A stretch of 64,000 bases of DNA, taken from contig NZ_CP045200.1 in NCBI RefSeq assembly GCF_018636735.1, forward strand, positions 1,116,001 to 1,180,000, in the 5' to 3' direction. The position numbers and the translations under genes are program-made. Source of the DNA: Erythrobacter sp. 3-20A1M (GTDB lineage Bacteria; Pseudomonadota; Alphaproteobacteria; Sphingomonadales; Sphingomonadaceae). The notes beneath the pieces are model-generated. The model saw only the letters and a list, made by a program, of their open reading frames with translations, did no database searches and was not told the DNA's origin. Positions 57,820 to 64,000 of this stretch are shown piece by piece; position 1 is the first letter of the stretch; each line of letters begins with the position of its first letter.

Positions 57820-57969
57820 GATCCGGCCCGGTGCCACCCCGCCGAAAGGCTTGACTTCGCTGGCCCCACGCGTCATGTGCGCGCCGACGAGGCGGTGCCG
57901 GTGTGCGCCGCCTGTTTGTTTTGGCCTCCTTCGTCGGTGGCCGTATTCGATTTTTCAGGAATTTGGACC

Positions 57970-58137
57970 ATGGCGAAGCCCGCAACCGTCAAGATCAAGC
58001 TCGTCTCGACCGCAGACACGGGCTTCTATTACGTCACGCGCAAGAACCCGCGCAACACGACCGAGAAGATGAGCTTCCGCAAGTACGATCCCGTCGCGCG
58101 CAAGCACGTCGAGTTCAAGGAAGCCAAGATCAAGTAA
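57970..58137 (+). CDS. rpmG: 50S ribosomal protein L33
   Basis: 55 residues: [20 protein letters not shown], then the conserved [12 protein letters not shown] and [13 protein letters not shown]. The protein lacks the Cys pairs of zinc-containing L33, so it is the zinc-free form. It begins 150 bases after arfB; a separate promoter is likely but I could not identify it with confidence. Confidence 0.96.
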   Translation: MAKPATVKIKLVSTADTGFYYVTRKNPRNTTEKMSFRKYDPVARKHVEFKEAKIK

Positions 58138-58228
58138 GGCTTCCCGCCGCGGCTCTCGCACGTTCCTGAACGGCGGGAACGCGGCCGTGTCAGTGACGGT
58201 TCAGTGCCACGATGATAACAATCGAGGC

Positions 58229-58891
58229 ATGACAGCAATGATCACCCGTTTTCGCTCCGCCACCGGTGCCGCTCTGGCGGCCATGATGGCCGTGTCCGCC
58301 CCTGCCGCGCTGCTCGCGCCGGTACCGGTCGAGGCTGCCTCGACCGGTACGCTGGACGATGCGGTTTCCGCGTTGCGCGGCATCAGCACGATGAAGGCGA
58401 ACTTCACCCAGACCGACCGCAACGGGCAGACCGTGCGCGGCGAGATGACGCTGAAGCGTCCGGGCAAGATCCGGTTCGATTACGGCAAGAGCGCGCCGAT
58501 GCTGGTCGTATCGAACGGCAAGTCGCTGACGCTGATCGATTACGAGGTGAACCAAGTCCAGCGCTGGCCGATCAGCAATTCGCCGCTGGGCGCGCTGCTC
58601 GATCCCAAGCGCGACGTGAAGCGCTACGGCACGCTGCGCCCGACCAGCAATCCCAACGTCATGAGCGTCGAGGTGCGCGATTCGAAGAAGCCCGAATTCG
58701 GCGTCATTACGCTGGTATTCGTGCGCGACGGTTCCGCGCCGGGGGGCTGGGAACTGACCAATTGGGTCGCGCTCGATGCGCAGAACAATCGAACCACGGT
58801 GCGGCTGAGCAATCAGCGTTACGGCGTTGCGGTAAATGACTCCGCGTTCACCTACCGCGACCCGCGCCGCACCACCCGTCGCCCGGGCTGA
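58229..58891 (+). CDS. lolA: Outer-membrane lipoprotein carrier LolA-like protein
   Basis: 220 residues from the ATG at 58229, or 217 from the ATG at 58238, which has the better ribosome-site spacing. A signal peptide (ending PVPVEAAS) precedes a LolA-type beta-sheet fold: STMKANFTQTDRNGQTVRGE, LKRPGKIRFDYGKSAPMLVV and NQVQRWPISNSPLGALL are characteristic. LolA shuttles lipoproteins across the periplasm. A structured RNA region and terminator lie downstream. Confidence 0.9.
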   Translation: MTAMITRFRSATGAALAAMMAVSAPAALLAPVPVEAASTGTLDDAVSALRGISTMKANFTQTDRNGQTVRGEMTLKRPGKIRFDYGKSAPMLVVSNGKSLTLIDYEVNQVQRWPISNSPLGALLDPKRDVKRYGTLRPTSNPNVMSVEVRDSKKPEFGVITLVFVRDGSAPGGWELTNWVALDAQNNRTTVRLSNQRYGVAVNDSAFTYRDPRRTTRRPG

Positions 58892-58934
58892 ACGGCTGGC
58901 CGGCGGAGCGAAGCGAATTAGCGACCAATCGTTG

Positions 58935-59107
58935 CGGTTCGTTCATAGGGGGGAAAGCCCCGCTGCCGTAAACCTTCAGGAACAGAACGGCTGGAGCATC
59001 GGGTTTCCCCCCTGTTGCCCTGAGGCTCCGACAAGGCCTTCTGTAAAGCGTGACGAACGCTGACAAGGAACCCTCGTGCCACCATGCCCCCGGCACGAGG
59101 GTTTTTT
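58935..59107 (+). ncRNA. Structured RNA resembling 6S RNA
   Basis: The 58892-59132 gap holds no gene but shows nested pairing. An outer stem joins about 58935-58946 with 59050-59060 (GCGTTCGTCAC-like pairing with two bulges). An inner 10-bp perfect stem joins AGGGGGGAAA (58947-58956) with TTTCCCCCCT (59004-59013), and further CCCG/CGGG and CCGT/ACGG pairs continue inward. The 37 bases on the 3' side between the stems contain a small hairpin. A closing stem, a bulged centre and a long terminal arm, followed by a strong terminator, are the layout of 6S RNA. The identity is inference; a lolA 3' UTR is an alternative. Confidence 0.45.
59071..59107 (+). terminator. Rho-independent terminator of the lolA/ncRNA unit
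   Basis: CCCTCGTGCC (59071-59080) and GGCACGAGGG (59092-59101) form a perfect 10-bp stem followed by six T. It ends about 25 bases before the convergent alkaline phosphatase gene. Confidence 0.93.
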
Positions 59108-59132
59108 GTTGCCCCGCGCGGACGCGCTGGGG

Positions 59133-60578
59133 CTAGTTTTTCTCCGACACCCCCATCGCATCGGCCATGATGTCGAAGATCACGTTCTGTTCGATCACCC
59201 CATGCGCCTCGTCGCTGCCTGGCCCTGTCGCGAACAACGCCACGTCCTCTCCGCCATGCGTCTCGCTGCCCAGCGGCACGAGCGATTGCTGGTGCGCGCG
59301 CGGCCCGGTTTCGGGAACCGGACGCGCGCCCTGCACCGCGCCGGGTCCGTTGGCGAAACCCAGCGTGGTGTAGGGCTTGCCATCGGCGGCCAGCGCAGGT
59401 TCGTCTCCGGTCCCGCCGTGATGCTCCTCGTCGCCTCCTTCCGGCGGACGGACCAGGCCGAGGATCGGATTGCCGCGCTTGGGATAGCCCGCGATCGACA
59501 GCACGTGGCTATGGTCCGCGGTGACCAGAATCAGCGTGTTCGCCGGATCGGTATGATCGATGGCGTATTGCACCGCCTTCGCCAGTTCCAGCCCTTCCTC
59601 CAGCGCATAGCCCGCCTGCCCGGCGTGCAATCCGTGATCGATTCGCCCGCCCTCGACCATCAGGAAATAACCGTCCGGGTCGCGGCCGAGCCGGTCGACC
59701 GCCTGCGCGGTCATCTGCGTCAGCGTCGGTTCGGCGCTGTCGGGCTTGCGATCGAGCATGTAGGTCATGTGACTGGGGGAGAAGAGGCCGAGCACCGGCT
59801 TGCCCTGCGGGGCGGCCTCCAGCTGCGTCTCGCTCGTAACGTAGCTGCCGCCGGTGCGGGCGGCCCAGTCCTTTGCCAGGTCGGTACCGTCGGCGCGGTC
59901 GCCGCCCGCCGTCTTGCCGGCAAATTTCTCGGCTCCACCGCCCAGCGCCAAATCGAACGGATAGGCGACCAGCTGGCTTGCGATGTCGGTGCACCCTTGC
60001 GCGAGCGCCGCGGCGGGCATGTCGGCGTCCGCTTCCCAGTCGCGCTCGGGCGCATGGGCAAAGACCGCGGCCGGGGTGGCATGGGTCAACCGCGTGGTGG
60101 TGACGATACCGACCGCGCGCCCGCTTTTCCTGGCGAGGTCGGCGATATGGGGCAGGCGGTTGTCCAGCGAGGCGGCGCAGTCGCCCCGCGCCGCGCCCGG
60201 TCCGACGCCCAGCATGCCCATGCGGGTCTTCTCGCCCGAGTTCATCGCGGTCGCCGTTCCCGCGCTGTCGGGCACCTGCGCATCGGTGTTGTAGGTCTTG
60301 ACCAGCGCGACGTGAGGGAATTTCTCGAACGGGAGCGCGTATTCCTCGCCCGTTCCGCCCTGCCTCTGGCCCGCCAGGATACGCGTCGCGGTGATGACCG
60401 AGATGCCCATGCCGTCGCCGATGAACAGGATGACGTTCTTCGCCTGGCCGGTGGGGGCTGTCGGCGCAGCTTGCGAGGCGCTCGCCACGCGCGCATCGCC
60501 ACCGGTGTCCGTGGTGCAGGCCCCCAGGGTCAGGGCGAGCGCGCCGAGCGCGAGAGCGGGGAAGCGAAGCGATGGCAT
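59133..60578 (-). CDS. phoA: Alkaline phosphatase, lipoprotein
   Basis: 481 residues. Signal peptide with lipobox LTLGACTT, so it is probably anchored in the envelope. Metal and nucleophile sites of the alkaline phosphatase fold are present: IGDGMGISVITA (Asp), the nucleophile Ser in VPDSAGTATAMNSG, MVEGGRIDHGLH (Glu, Asp, His), VTADHSHVL (Asp, His) and ETHGGEDVALFA. It hydrolyses phosphomonoesters to release phosphate. A Pho-box-like site lies 39 bases before the start, in line with phosphate control together with the porin and pstS genes. Confidence 0.93.
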   Translation of the reverse strand: MPSLRFPALALGALALTLGACTTDTGGDARVASASQAAPTAPTGQAKNVILFIGDGMGISVITATRILAGQRQGGTGEEYALPFEKFPHVALVKTYNTDAQVPDSAGTATAMNSGEKTRMGMLGVGPGAARGDCAASLDNRLPHIADLARKSGRAVGIVTTTRLTHATPAAVFAHAPERDWEADADMPAAALAQGCTDIASQLVAYPFDLALGGGAEKFAGKTAGGDRADGTDLAKDWAARTGGSYVTSETQLEAAPQGKPVLGLFSPSHMTYMLDRKPDSAEPTLTQMTAQAVDRLGRDPDGYFLMVEGGRIDHGLHAGQAGYALEEGLELAKAVQYAIDHTDPANTLILVTADHSHVLSIAGYPKRGNPILGLVRPPEGGDEEHHGGTGDEPALAADGKPYTTLGFANGPGAVQGARPVPETGPRAHQQSLVPLGSETHGGEDVALFATGPGSDEAHGVIEQNVIFDIMADAMGVSEKN

Positions 60579-60616
60579 GGTGGGAAATCTCCAGCGTGAA
60601 GTTCGCCCCGCTCTAT

Positions 60617-60634
60617 CGGACCGGTATGTGACAG
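60617..60634 (-). promoter_or_regulatory. Pho-box-like site upstream of the alkaline phosphatase gene
   Basis: The minus strand reads CTGTCACATACCGGTCCG. The first half matches the PhoB half-site CTGTCAY exactly, the second keeps C-x-GTC, and the two are 11 bases apart. It is 39 bases before the start codon. Confidence 0.6.
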
Positions 60635-60691
60635 CAAGGCGAAAGCGAGCCGTGTTGCGGTGGCGCGCGCCGCATCCTAAGGCTCGCCCCC

Positions 60692-61486
60692 ATGGTTTCT
60701 GTCACCACCTGGAACATCAATTCGGTCCGCCTGCGCCTGCCGCTGGTGGAGCGTTTCCTCACCGAACAATCGCCCGACGTGCTGTGCCTGCAGGAGATCA
60801 AGTGCCAGGAACACCAGTTCCCGCACGAGGCGTTCCGCAGGCTCGGTTACCACCATATCGCGATCAATGGGCAGAAGGGCTATCACGGCGTCGCCACGGT
60901 CAGCCGCATCCCCTTTCGCGACTTCTCGAAGCACGACTGGCAGGACAATGGCGAGGCGCGCCATATCGGTGTCGAACTGCTGGGCGAAGGCAAGGGGATG
61001 ATCGTCGAGAACGTCTATGTCCCCGCGGGCGGCGACATTCCCAATCGTGAGCTGAACCTGAAATTCGGGCAGAAGCTCGACTTCCTCGGCCGGATGACGC
61101 GCTGGGCCGACGCGATCGACCGACCCACTTTGATCGTGGGCGATTTCAATGTCGCGCCGCTCGAAAGCGACGTGTGGAGCCGCAAGCAATTGCTCAAGGT
61201 CGTCAGCCACACGCCGATCGAGGTCGAAACGCTGCAACGCTTCATGGATGCGCATGGCTGGGTCGATATCGGGCGCGAGCATATCCGCGCGCCCGACCGG
61301 TATTACAGCTGGTGGAGCTACCGCGCGAAGGACTGGAAGACGGGCGACCGCGGGCGGCGGCTCGATCATATGTGGGCCAGCCCCGACCTCGCGAAGCAGG
61401 CGACCGCACACCGCGTGCTGGAGGATGCGCGCGACTGGGAGAAGCCGAGCGACCATGTGCCGCTGACGACGGAGTTCAGCCTCTGA
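60692..61486 (+). CDS. xth: Exodeoxyribonuclease III
   Basis: 264 residues. AP endonuclease and 3'-exonuclease of base-excision repair. Catalytic residues are in TTWNINSVRLR (Asn), VLCLQEIKCQ (Glu), IVENVYVPAGGD, VGDFNVAPLESD (Asp, Asn) and the terminal EKPSDHVPLTTEF (Asp, His). Length is standard. It is divergent from the phosphatase gene and followed at once by ribA. Confidence 0.95.
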   Translation: MVSVTTWNINSVRLRLPLVERFLTEQSPDVLCLQEIKCQEHQFPHEAFRRLGYHHIAINGQKGYHGVATVSRIPFRDFSKHDWQDNGEARHIGVELLGEGKGMIVENVYVPAGGDIPNRELNLKFGQKLDFLGRMTRWADAIDRPTLIVGDFNVAPLESDVWSRKQLLKVVSHTPIEVETLQRFMDAHGWVDIGREHIRAPDRYYSWWSYRAKDWKTGDRGRRLDHMWASPDLAKQATAHRVLEDARDWEKPSDHVPLTTEFSL

Positions 61487-61515
61487 GCAGCAACGCGCCT
61501 TCGCCGGGCAGGCGC

Positions 61516-62550
61516 GTGGCGCAGGCGATCGACGCATTGCGGCATGGCTGGCCGGTGCGGATCGGCGGGGCGCCGGTGCTGCTGCCGGTCGAAACCGCGA
61601 TTTCGCCGGGCGCGCACGCCGCGCAACTGCTGATCTCGAACGCCCGGGCCGAAACCCTGAAGCTGACCAACCAGCGCGAGGCGGCCCACGGTCACGCGCC
61701 TGTGCTGATCCGTTCCGCCCAGCCGTTCGACCTGCGATCGGCTCTGCCGGTCGCCGACCCCTCGCTCGATCTCGCCGCGCCTCTGAAGGGCCCGTTCCGC
61801 GCCGAGCCGATCGGTTTCGCGGGCGAGGCCGAGGCGGCGATGGAACTGGCGCGGTTGGCGGGCATCCTGCCCGCCTTCCTCGTCGATCCCGACCCGCCGG
61901 GCGAACCGGTCGCGCTGGAGGCCGGCGATCTTGCCGCCTGGAGCGATCCAGCGAACCTCGTCGTCGCGACGCGCGCCGCGCTCCCCGTGGCCGCCGCGAT
62001 CGATGCCGAGATCGTCGCCTTTCGCGCACCCGACGATCTGCGCGAACATGTCGCGCTCGTCATCGGCCAGCGCTCGGCCGAGCGTGTGCCGCTGGTGCGC
62101 CTGCATTCGGAATGCCTGACCGGGGATGTGCTCGGCAGCCTAAAATGCGATTGCGGGCCGCAGCTCGACGCCGGGCTCGCCGCCATGGCGGAGGAGGCGG
62201 GCGACGGCGGCTGGGGGGTGCTGCTCTACATGCGGCAGGAGGGGCGGGGCATCGGCCTCGTCAACAAGCTGCGCGCCTATCGCCTGCAGGATCAGGGCTT
62301 CGACACGCTGGAAGCGAACCGGCGCCTGGGTCTGCCGGAGGAAGCGCGCGATTTCCCGACCGCTGCGCGGATGCTCGATCTGCTGCGGATCGAACGCATC
62401 CGGCTGATGACCAACAATCCGGCGAAGGTGGAGGCGCTGCAGGCGGCGGGCGTGACGGTGGCCGAACGGGTGCCGCACCGCCTGCCGGCCAATCCGCACA
62501 ATGCGCGCTATCTCGACACGAAGCGCGATCGGTCCGGCCACCTGTTGTGA
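61516..62550 (+). CDS. ribA: GTP cyclohydrolase II
   Basis: 344 residues from a GTG at 61516; no ATG exists in the frame. A CTG overlapping the xth stop, with GGAG at the right distance, is an unusual alternative that would add 11 residues. The zinc-binding cysteines lie in SECLTGDVLGSLKCDCGPQL, and MRQEGRGIGLVNKLRAY and LMTNNPAKVEAL complete the active site. It converts GTP to the first riboflavin precursor. The N-terminal ~150 residues are a divergent domain without the motifs of DHBP synthase (RibB), as in sphingomonad-type RibA. Confidence 0.9.
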   Translation: MAQAIDALRHGWPVRIGGAPVLLPVETAISPGAHAAQLLISNARAETLKLTNQREAAHGHAPVLIRSAQPFDLRSALPVADPSLDLAAPLKGPFRAEPIGFAGEAEAAMELARLAGILPAFLVDPDPPGEPVALEAGDLAAWSDPANLVVATRAALPVAAAIDAEIVAFRAPDDLREHVALVIGQRSAERVPLVRLHSECLTGDVLGSLKCDCGPQLDAGLAAMAEEAGDGGWGVLLYMRQEGRGIGLVNKLRAYRLQDQGFDTLEANRRLGLPEEARDFPTAARMLDLLRIERIRLMTNNPAKVEALQAAGVTVAERVPHRLPANPHNARYLDTKRDRSGHLL

Positions 62551-62636
62551 GAAAATATTAACTCAGTAAGTTTTCGTTAGCTAATGGACCGCTAGCGGCC
62601 CAGGCGGGGCGCGAGCGAACAGGTGGGAAATTGTGG

Positions 62637-63140
62637 ATGCGAGTACGACCGGAAACTGCCGAGGATTTTCCGGCTATCCGCGCGCTGACACAAGCTTCCT
62701 TCCATGAGGCCAACTATGGCTGGGACGATGCGGCCAACGCCCTGGATCGAATGCGCCTGGCAGGGTCTCTTGCCCTTTCGCTCGTCGCGCTGAACATGGA
62801 CGAGGCCGTCATCGGCCATATCGCCTTTTCGCCGATCACCGTTTCGGACGGGACGACGGGCTGGTTCGATCTGGCCCCCCTTTCGGTCATGGCGACCCGG
62901 CAACGCACCGGCATCGGCGGCAGCCTGATCGTGCGGGGGGTCGCCGAAATGCGCGCGGCCGGCGCGCGGGGCATCGTGGTGATGGGCGATCCGGCCTATT
63001 ATTCCCGCTTCGGCTTCCAGCCTGTCCCCGATCTGACGCTCCAGGGTGCGCCGACAGAATGGCTGCTGGCATTGCCGCTGGAAGGTGAGGCGCCATCGGG
63101 CGCGATCCGGCTTAGCCCCGGATTTCTCGGGTCACCGTAG
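62637..63140 (+). CDS. GNAT N-acetyltransferase, YhbS-like
   Basis: 167 residues from the ATG at 62637 with AGGTGGGA upstream. The domain shows RPETAEDFPAIRALTQASF, FDLAPLSVMATRQRTGIGGSLIV with the R/Q-x-x-G-x-G loop, and the YhbS-type block GIVVMGDPAYYSRFGFQPV. The acceptor substrate is unknown. Its end overlaps the end of the convergent ybiI-like gene by nine bases. Confidence 0.88.
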   Translation: MRVRPETAEDFPAIRALTQASFHEANYGWDDAANALDRMRLAGSLALSLVALNMDEAVIGHIAFSPITVSDGTTGWFDLAPLSVMATRQRTGIGGSLIVRGVAEMRAAGARGIVVMGDPAYYSRFGFQPVPDLTLQGAPTEWLLALPLEGEAPSGAIRLSPGFLGSP

Positions 63141-63394
63141 CTGGCTGTCTTTCGAACCGCGGCGGTTGATGGTGGAATGGCGCACCGCACTGTCGCGCGC
63201 GCCCTGGCATTCGACGCAAGTGCGCACGCCCGGCAAGGCTGCGCGGCGCTTCTCGGGAATGGGTTCACCGCATTCGTCGCAATATTCCGCCGCCTCGCCC
63301 GTGGGCATGCGGGACCTCGCGGCGTCACCGCGTCGCTTATCGTATCGTCGATCTGATCCTGTACCGCTCCGTCGCGGGACCATCCGCCTGCCAT
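63132..63394 (-). pseudogene. DksA/TraR-type zinc-finger protein YbiI, frameshifted
   Basis: An ATG at 63394 with a near-perfect ribosome site (AAAGGAGG) opens MAGGWSRDGAVQDQIDDTIS followed by DAV, the usual YbiI N-terminus. The next part of the family, ARSRMPTGEAAEYCDECGEP through to NRRGSKDSQLR, continues in another frame after about 63320-63328. The four-Cys zinc finger (C-x2-C, C-x2-C) is intact in that second part. The span of 263 bases, one short of 88 codons, points to a single-base deletion. Family role: possible RNA polymerase modulator. It may be inactive, or the base may be missing only in the assembly. Confidence 0.8.
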
Positions 63395-63630
63395 AGCCGG
63401 CCTCCTTTCACCCGTCCGATATAGGAACGGGTTCGCGATCCTGCCAGATTGCGGTCCCAACCGAACCAGTTGTTGGTGATCTTGCCCGCCGCGCCTTGCG
63501 AGAGGTCGATCATGTAGTTGATCCCGCGCCTTTGCGAATCGTCGAAGTCCGAAGCGGCAATGTCGGCCCGCGCCGCGCGCGTCTTGACGTAATGGCCCTC
63601 AGTGCCGCGTTCGATCCGGCTGCGGGTCAC
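63337..63630 (-). CDS. Hypothetical protein, 97 residues
   Basis: The frame opens with a GTG at 63630 (TRSRIERGTEGHYVKTRAAR) and has a plausible globular composition: SQRRGINYMIDLSQGAAGK, NNWFGWDRNLAG. It overlaps the first 58 bases of the ybiI-like gene, whose ribosome site lies inside it, so the C-terminus is suspect and may also be affected by the nearby indel. No family recognised. Confidence 0.4.
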   Translation of the reverse strand: MTRSRIERGTEGHYVKTRAARADIAASDFDDSQRRGINYMIDLSQGAAGKITNNWFGWDRNLAGSRTRSYIGRVKGGRLWQADGPATERYRIRSTIR

Positions 63631-63694
63631 CCGCCGCTGCCCGATCGCGCCGGTCTAAATAGCATGTGCGGGCATGCGTCACACGCAAGCGCTG

Positions 63695-64000
63695 TCAGTG
63701 TTCGCGGATCGCCTTCAGAAACCGTTCGCCATAGGTTTCCAGCTTGCGGGCCCCGATCCCGGCGATGCGGCCCATTTCCGCGGCGGTTCCGGGGCGGCGT
63801 TCGGTCATCTCGCGCAAGGTGGCGTCGTGGAAGATGACGTAGGGCGGCACTTGCGCCTCCTCCGCCAGTTCACGGCGGAGCGCGCGGAGCGCGTCGAACA
63901 GCGGATCGCCGACCGGATTGGCGTCGCTGCCCGACCGGCGCCGGGTCCGGCTGCGCCGTGGCGGCAGAACGATGGCCACCTCCGCCTCGTCCTTCAGGAT
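63695..64000 (-). CDS. recQ: RecQ-type DNA helicase, C-terminal part (cut by right edge)
   Basis: Only the last ~101 codons are present. They contain an HRDC domain (DPLFDALRALRRELAEEAQV, then PPYVIFHDATLREMTERRPG, and a final helix IAGIGARKLETYGERFLKAI), the C-terminal nucleic-acid-binding module of RecQ. The helicase and RQC parts are outside the window. An Arg-rich linker (RRSRTRRRS) precedes the HRDC domain. HRDC also occurs in RNase D, so the RecQ call rests on the linker and HRDC style. Confidence 0.85.
   Translation of the reverse strand: MLKDEAEVAIVLPPRRSRTRRRSGSDANPVGDPLFDALRALRRELAEEAQVPPYVIFHDATLREMTERRPGTAAEMGRIAGIGARKLETYGERFLKAIREH

Overview
The window is a GC-rich chromosomal segment from an alphaproteobacterium, most likely Sphingomonadales and probably Erythrobacteraceae. 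This is inferred from gene content (PEPxxWA-type C-terminal signal, HWE histidine kinase, DUF3667 and DUF3072 proteins, OprO/P-type porin next to PstS, M13 and M1 lipoprotein peptidases, gyrB N-terminus) and from regulatory motifs (a GTTC-N7-GTTC LexA box and GGAAC-type general-stress promoters). It is densely coding on both strands. I see no transposase, integrase, phage gene, CRISPR array or rRNA, and no tRNA that I could fold. It is therefore mostly ordinary core genome, and the points of interest are in regulation and gene structure.

Layout. 1-7.1 kb: membrane acyltransferase (cut by the left edge), ribonucleotide reductase large subunit with a LexA box, alpha/beta hydrolase, L-aspartate oxidase, ABC ATPase. 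7.2-13 kb: zinc-finger protein, small secreted protein with a stress-type promoter, endonuclease III-like glycosylase overlapping an Old Yellow Enzyme gene, GNAT, guaA, ZIP transporter. 13.3-17.1 kb: gyrB, apparently leaderless, and a YhiN-type flavoprotein. 17.1-24 kb: lipoprotein, PEP-CTERM-like protein, methylcrotonoyl-CoA carboxylase beta subunit, M13 peptidase, PhnA-like protein and isovaleryl-CoA dehydrogenase (leucine breakdown). 24-32.7 kb: HWE kinase, phospholipase D-type enzyme, rpoZ, DUF3072 protein, two DUF3667 paralogues flanking a secreted Rap1a/Tai-like protein, ftsH. 32.7-36.9 kb: an acyl-CoA operon (hydratase, racemase, dehydrogenase) and a YghU-type GST. 36.9-40.8 kb: pstS and a phosphate-type porin, each behind a Pho-box-like site, then alanine dehydrogenase. 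40.9-53.3 kb: diguanylate cyclase, thioesterase, oligopeptidase B, aminopeptidase P, cupin, EF-hand protein with a two-component system, M1 peptidase. 53.3-64 kb: HerA-like ATPase, fused pabB-pabC overlapping an RluA-type synthase and arfB, rpmG, lolA, a structured RNA resembling 6S RNA, alkaline phosphatase behind a third Pho-box-like site, xth, ribA, GNAT, a frameshifted ybiI-like gene and the end of recQ.

How the parts connect. Phosphate starvation (porin, PstS, alkaline phosphatase) is the clearest regulatory theme, with three Pho-box-like sites 39-54 bp before their start codons. Catabolic acyl-CoA genes (leucine and branched-chain or fatty acids) form a second theme. Several genes overlap by 1-8 bases and are probably translationally coupled: nemA/nth-like, ivd/phnA-like, echA/racemase, ptrB/thioesterase, regulator/kinase, pabBC/rluA/arfB. 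Two genes look interrupted by a one-base deletion (DUF3667 copy 2 and the ybiI-like gene). These may be real mutations or assembly errors.
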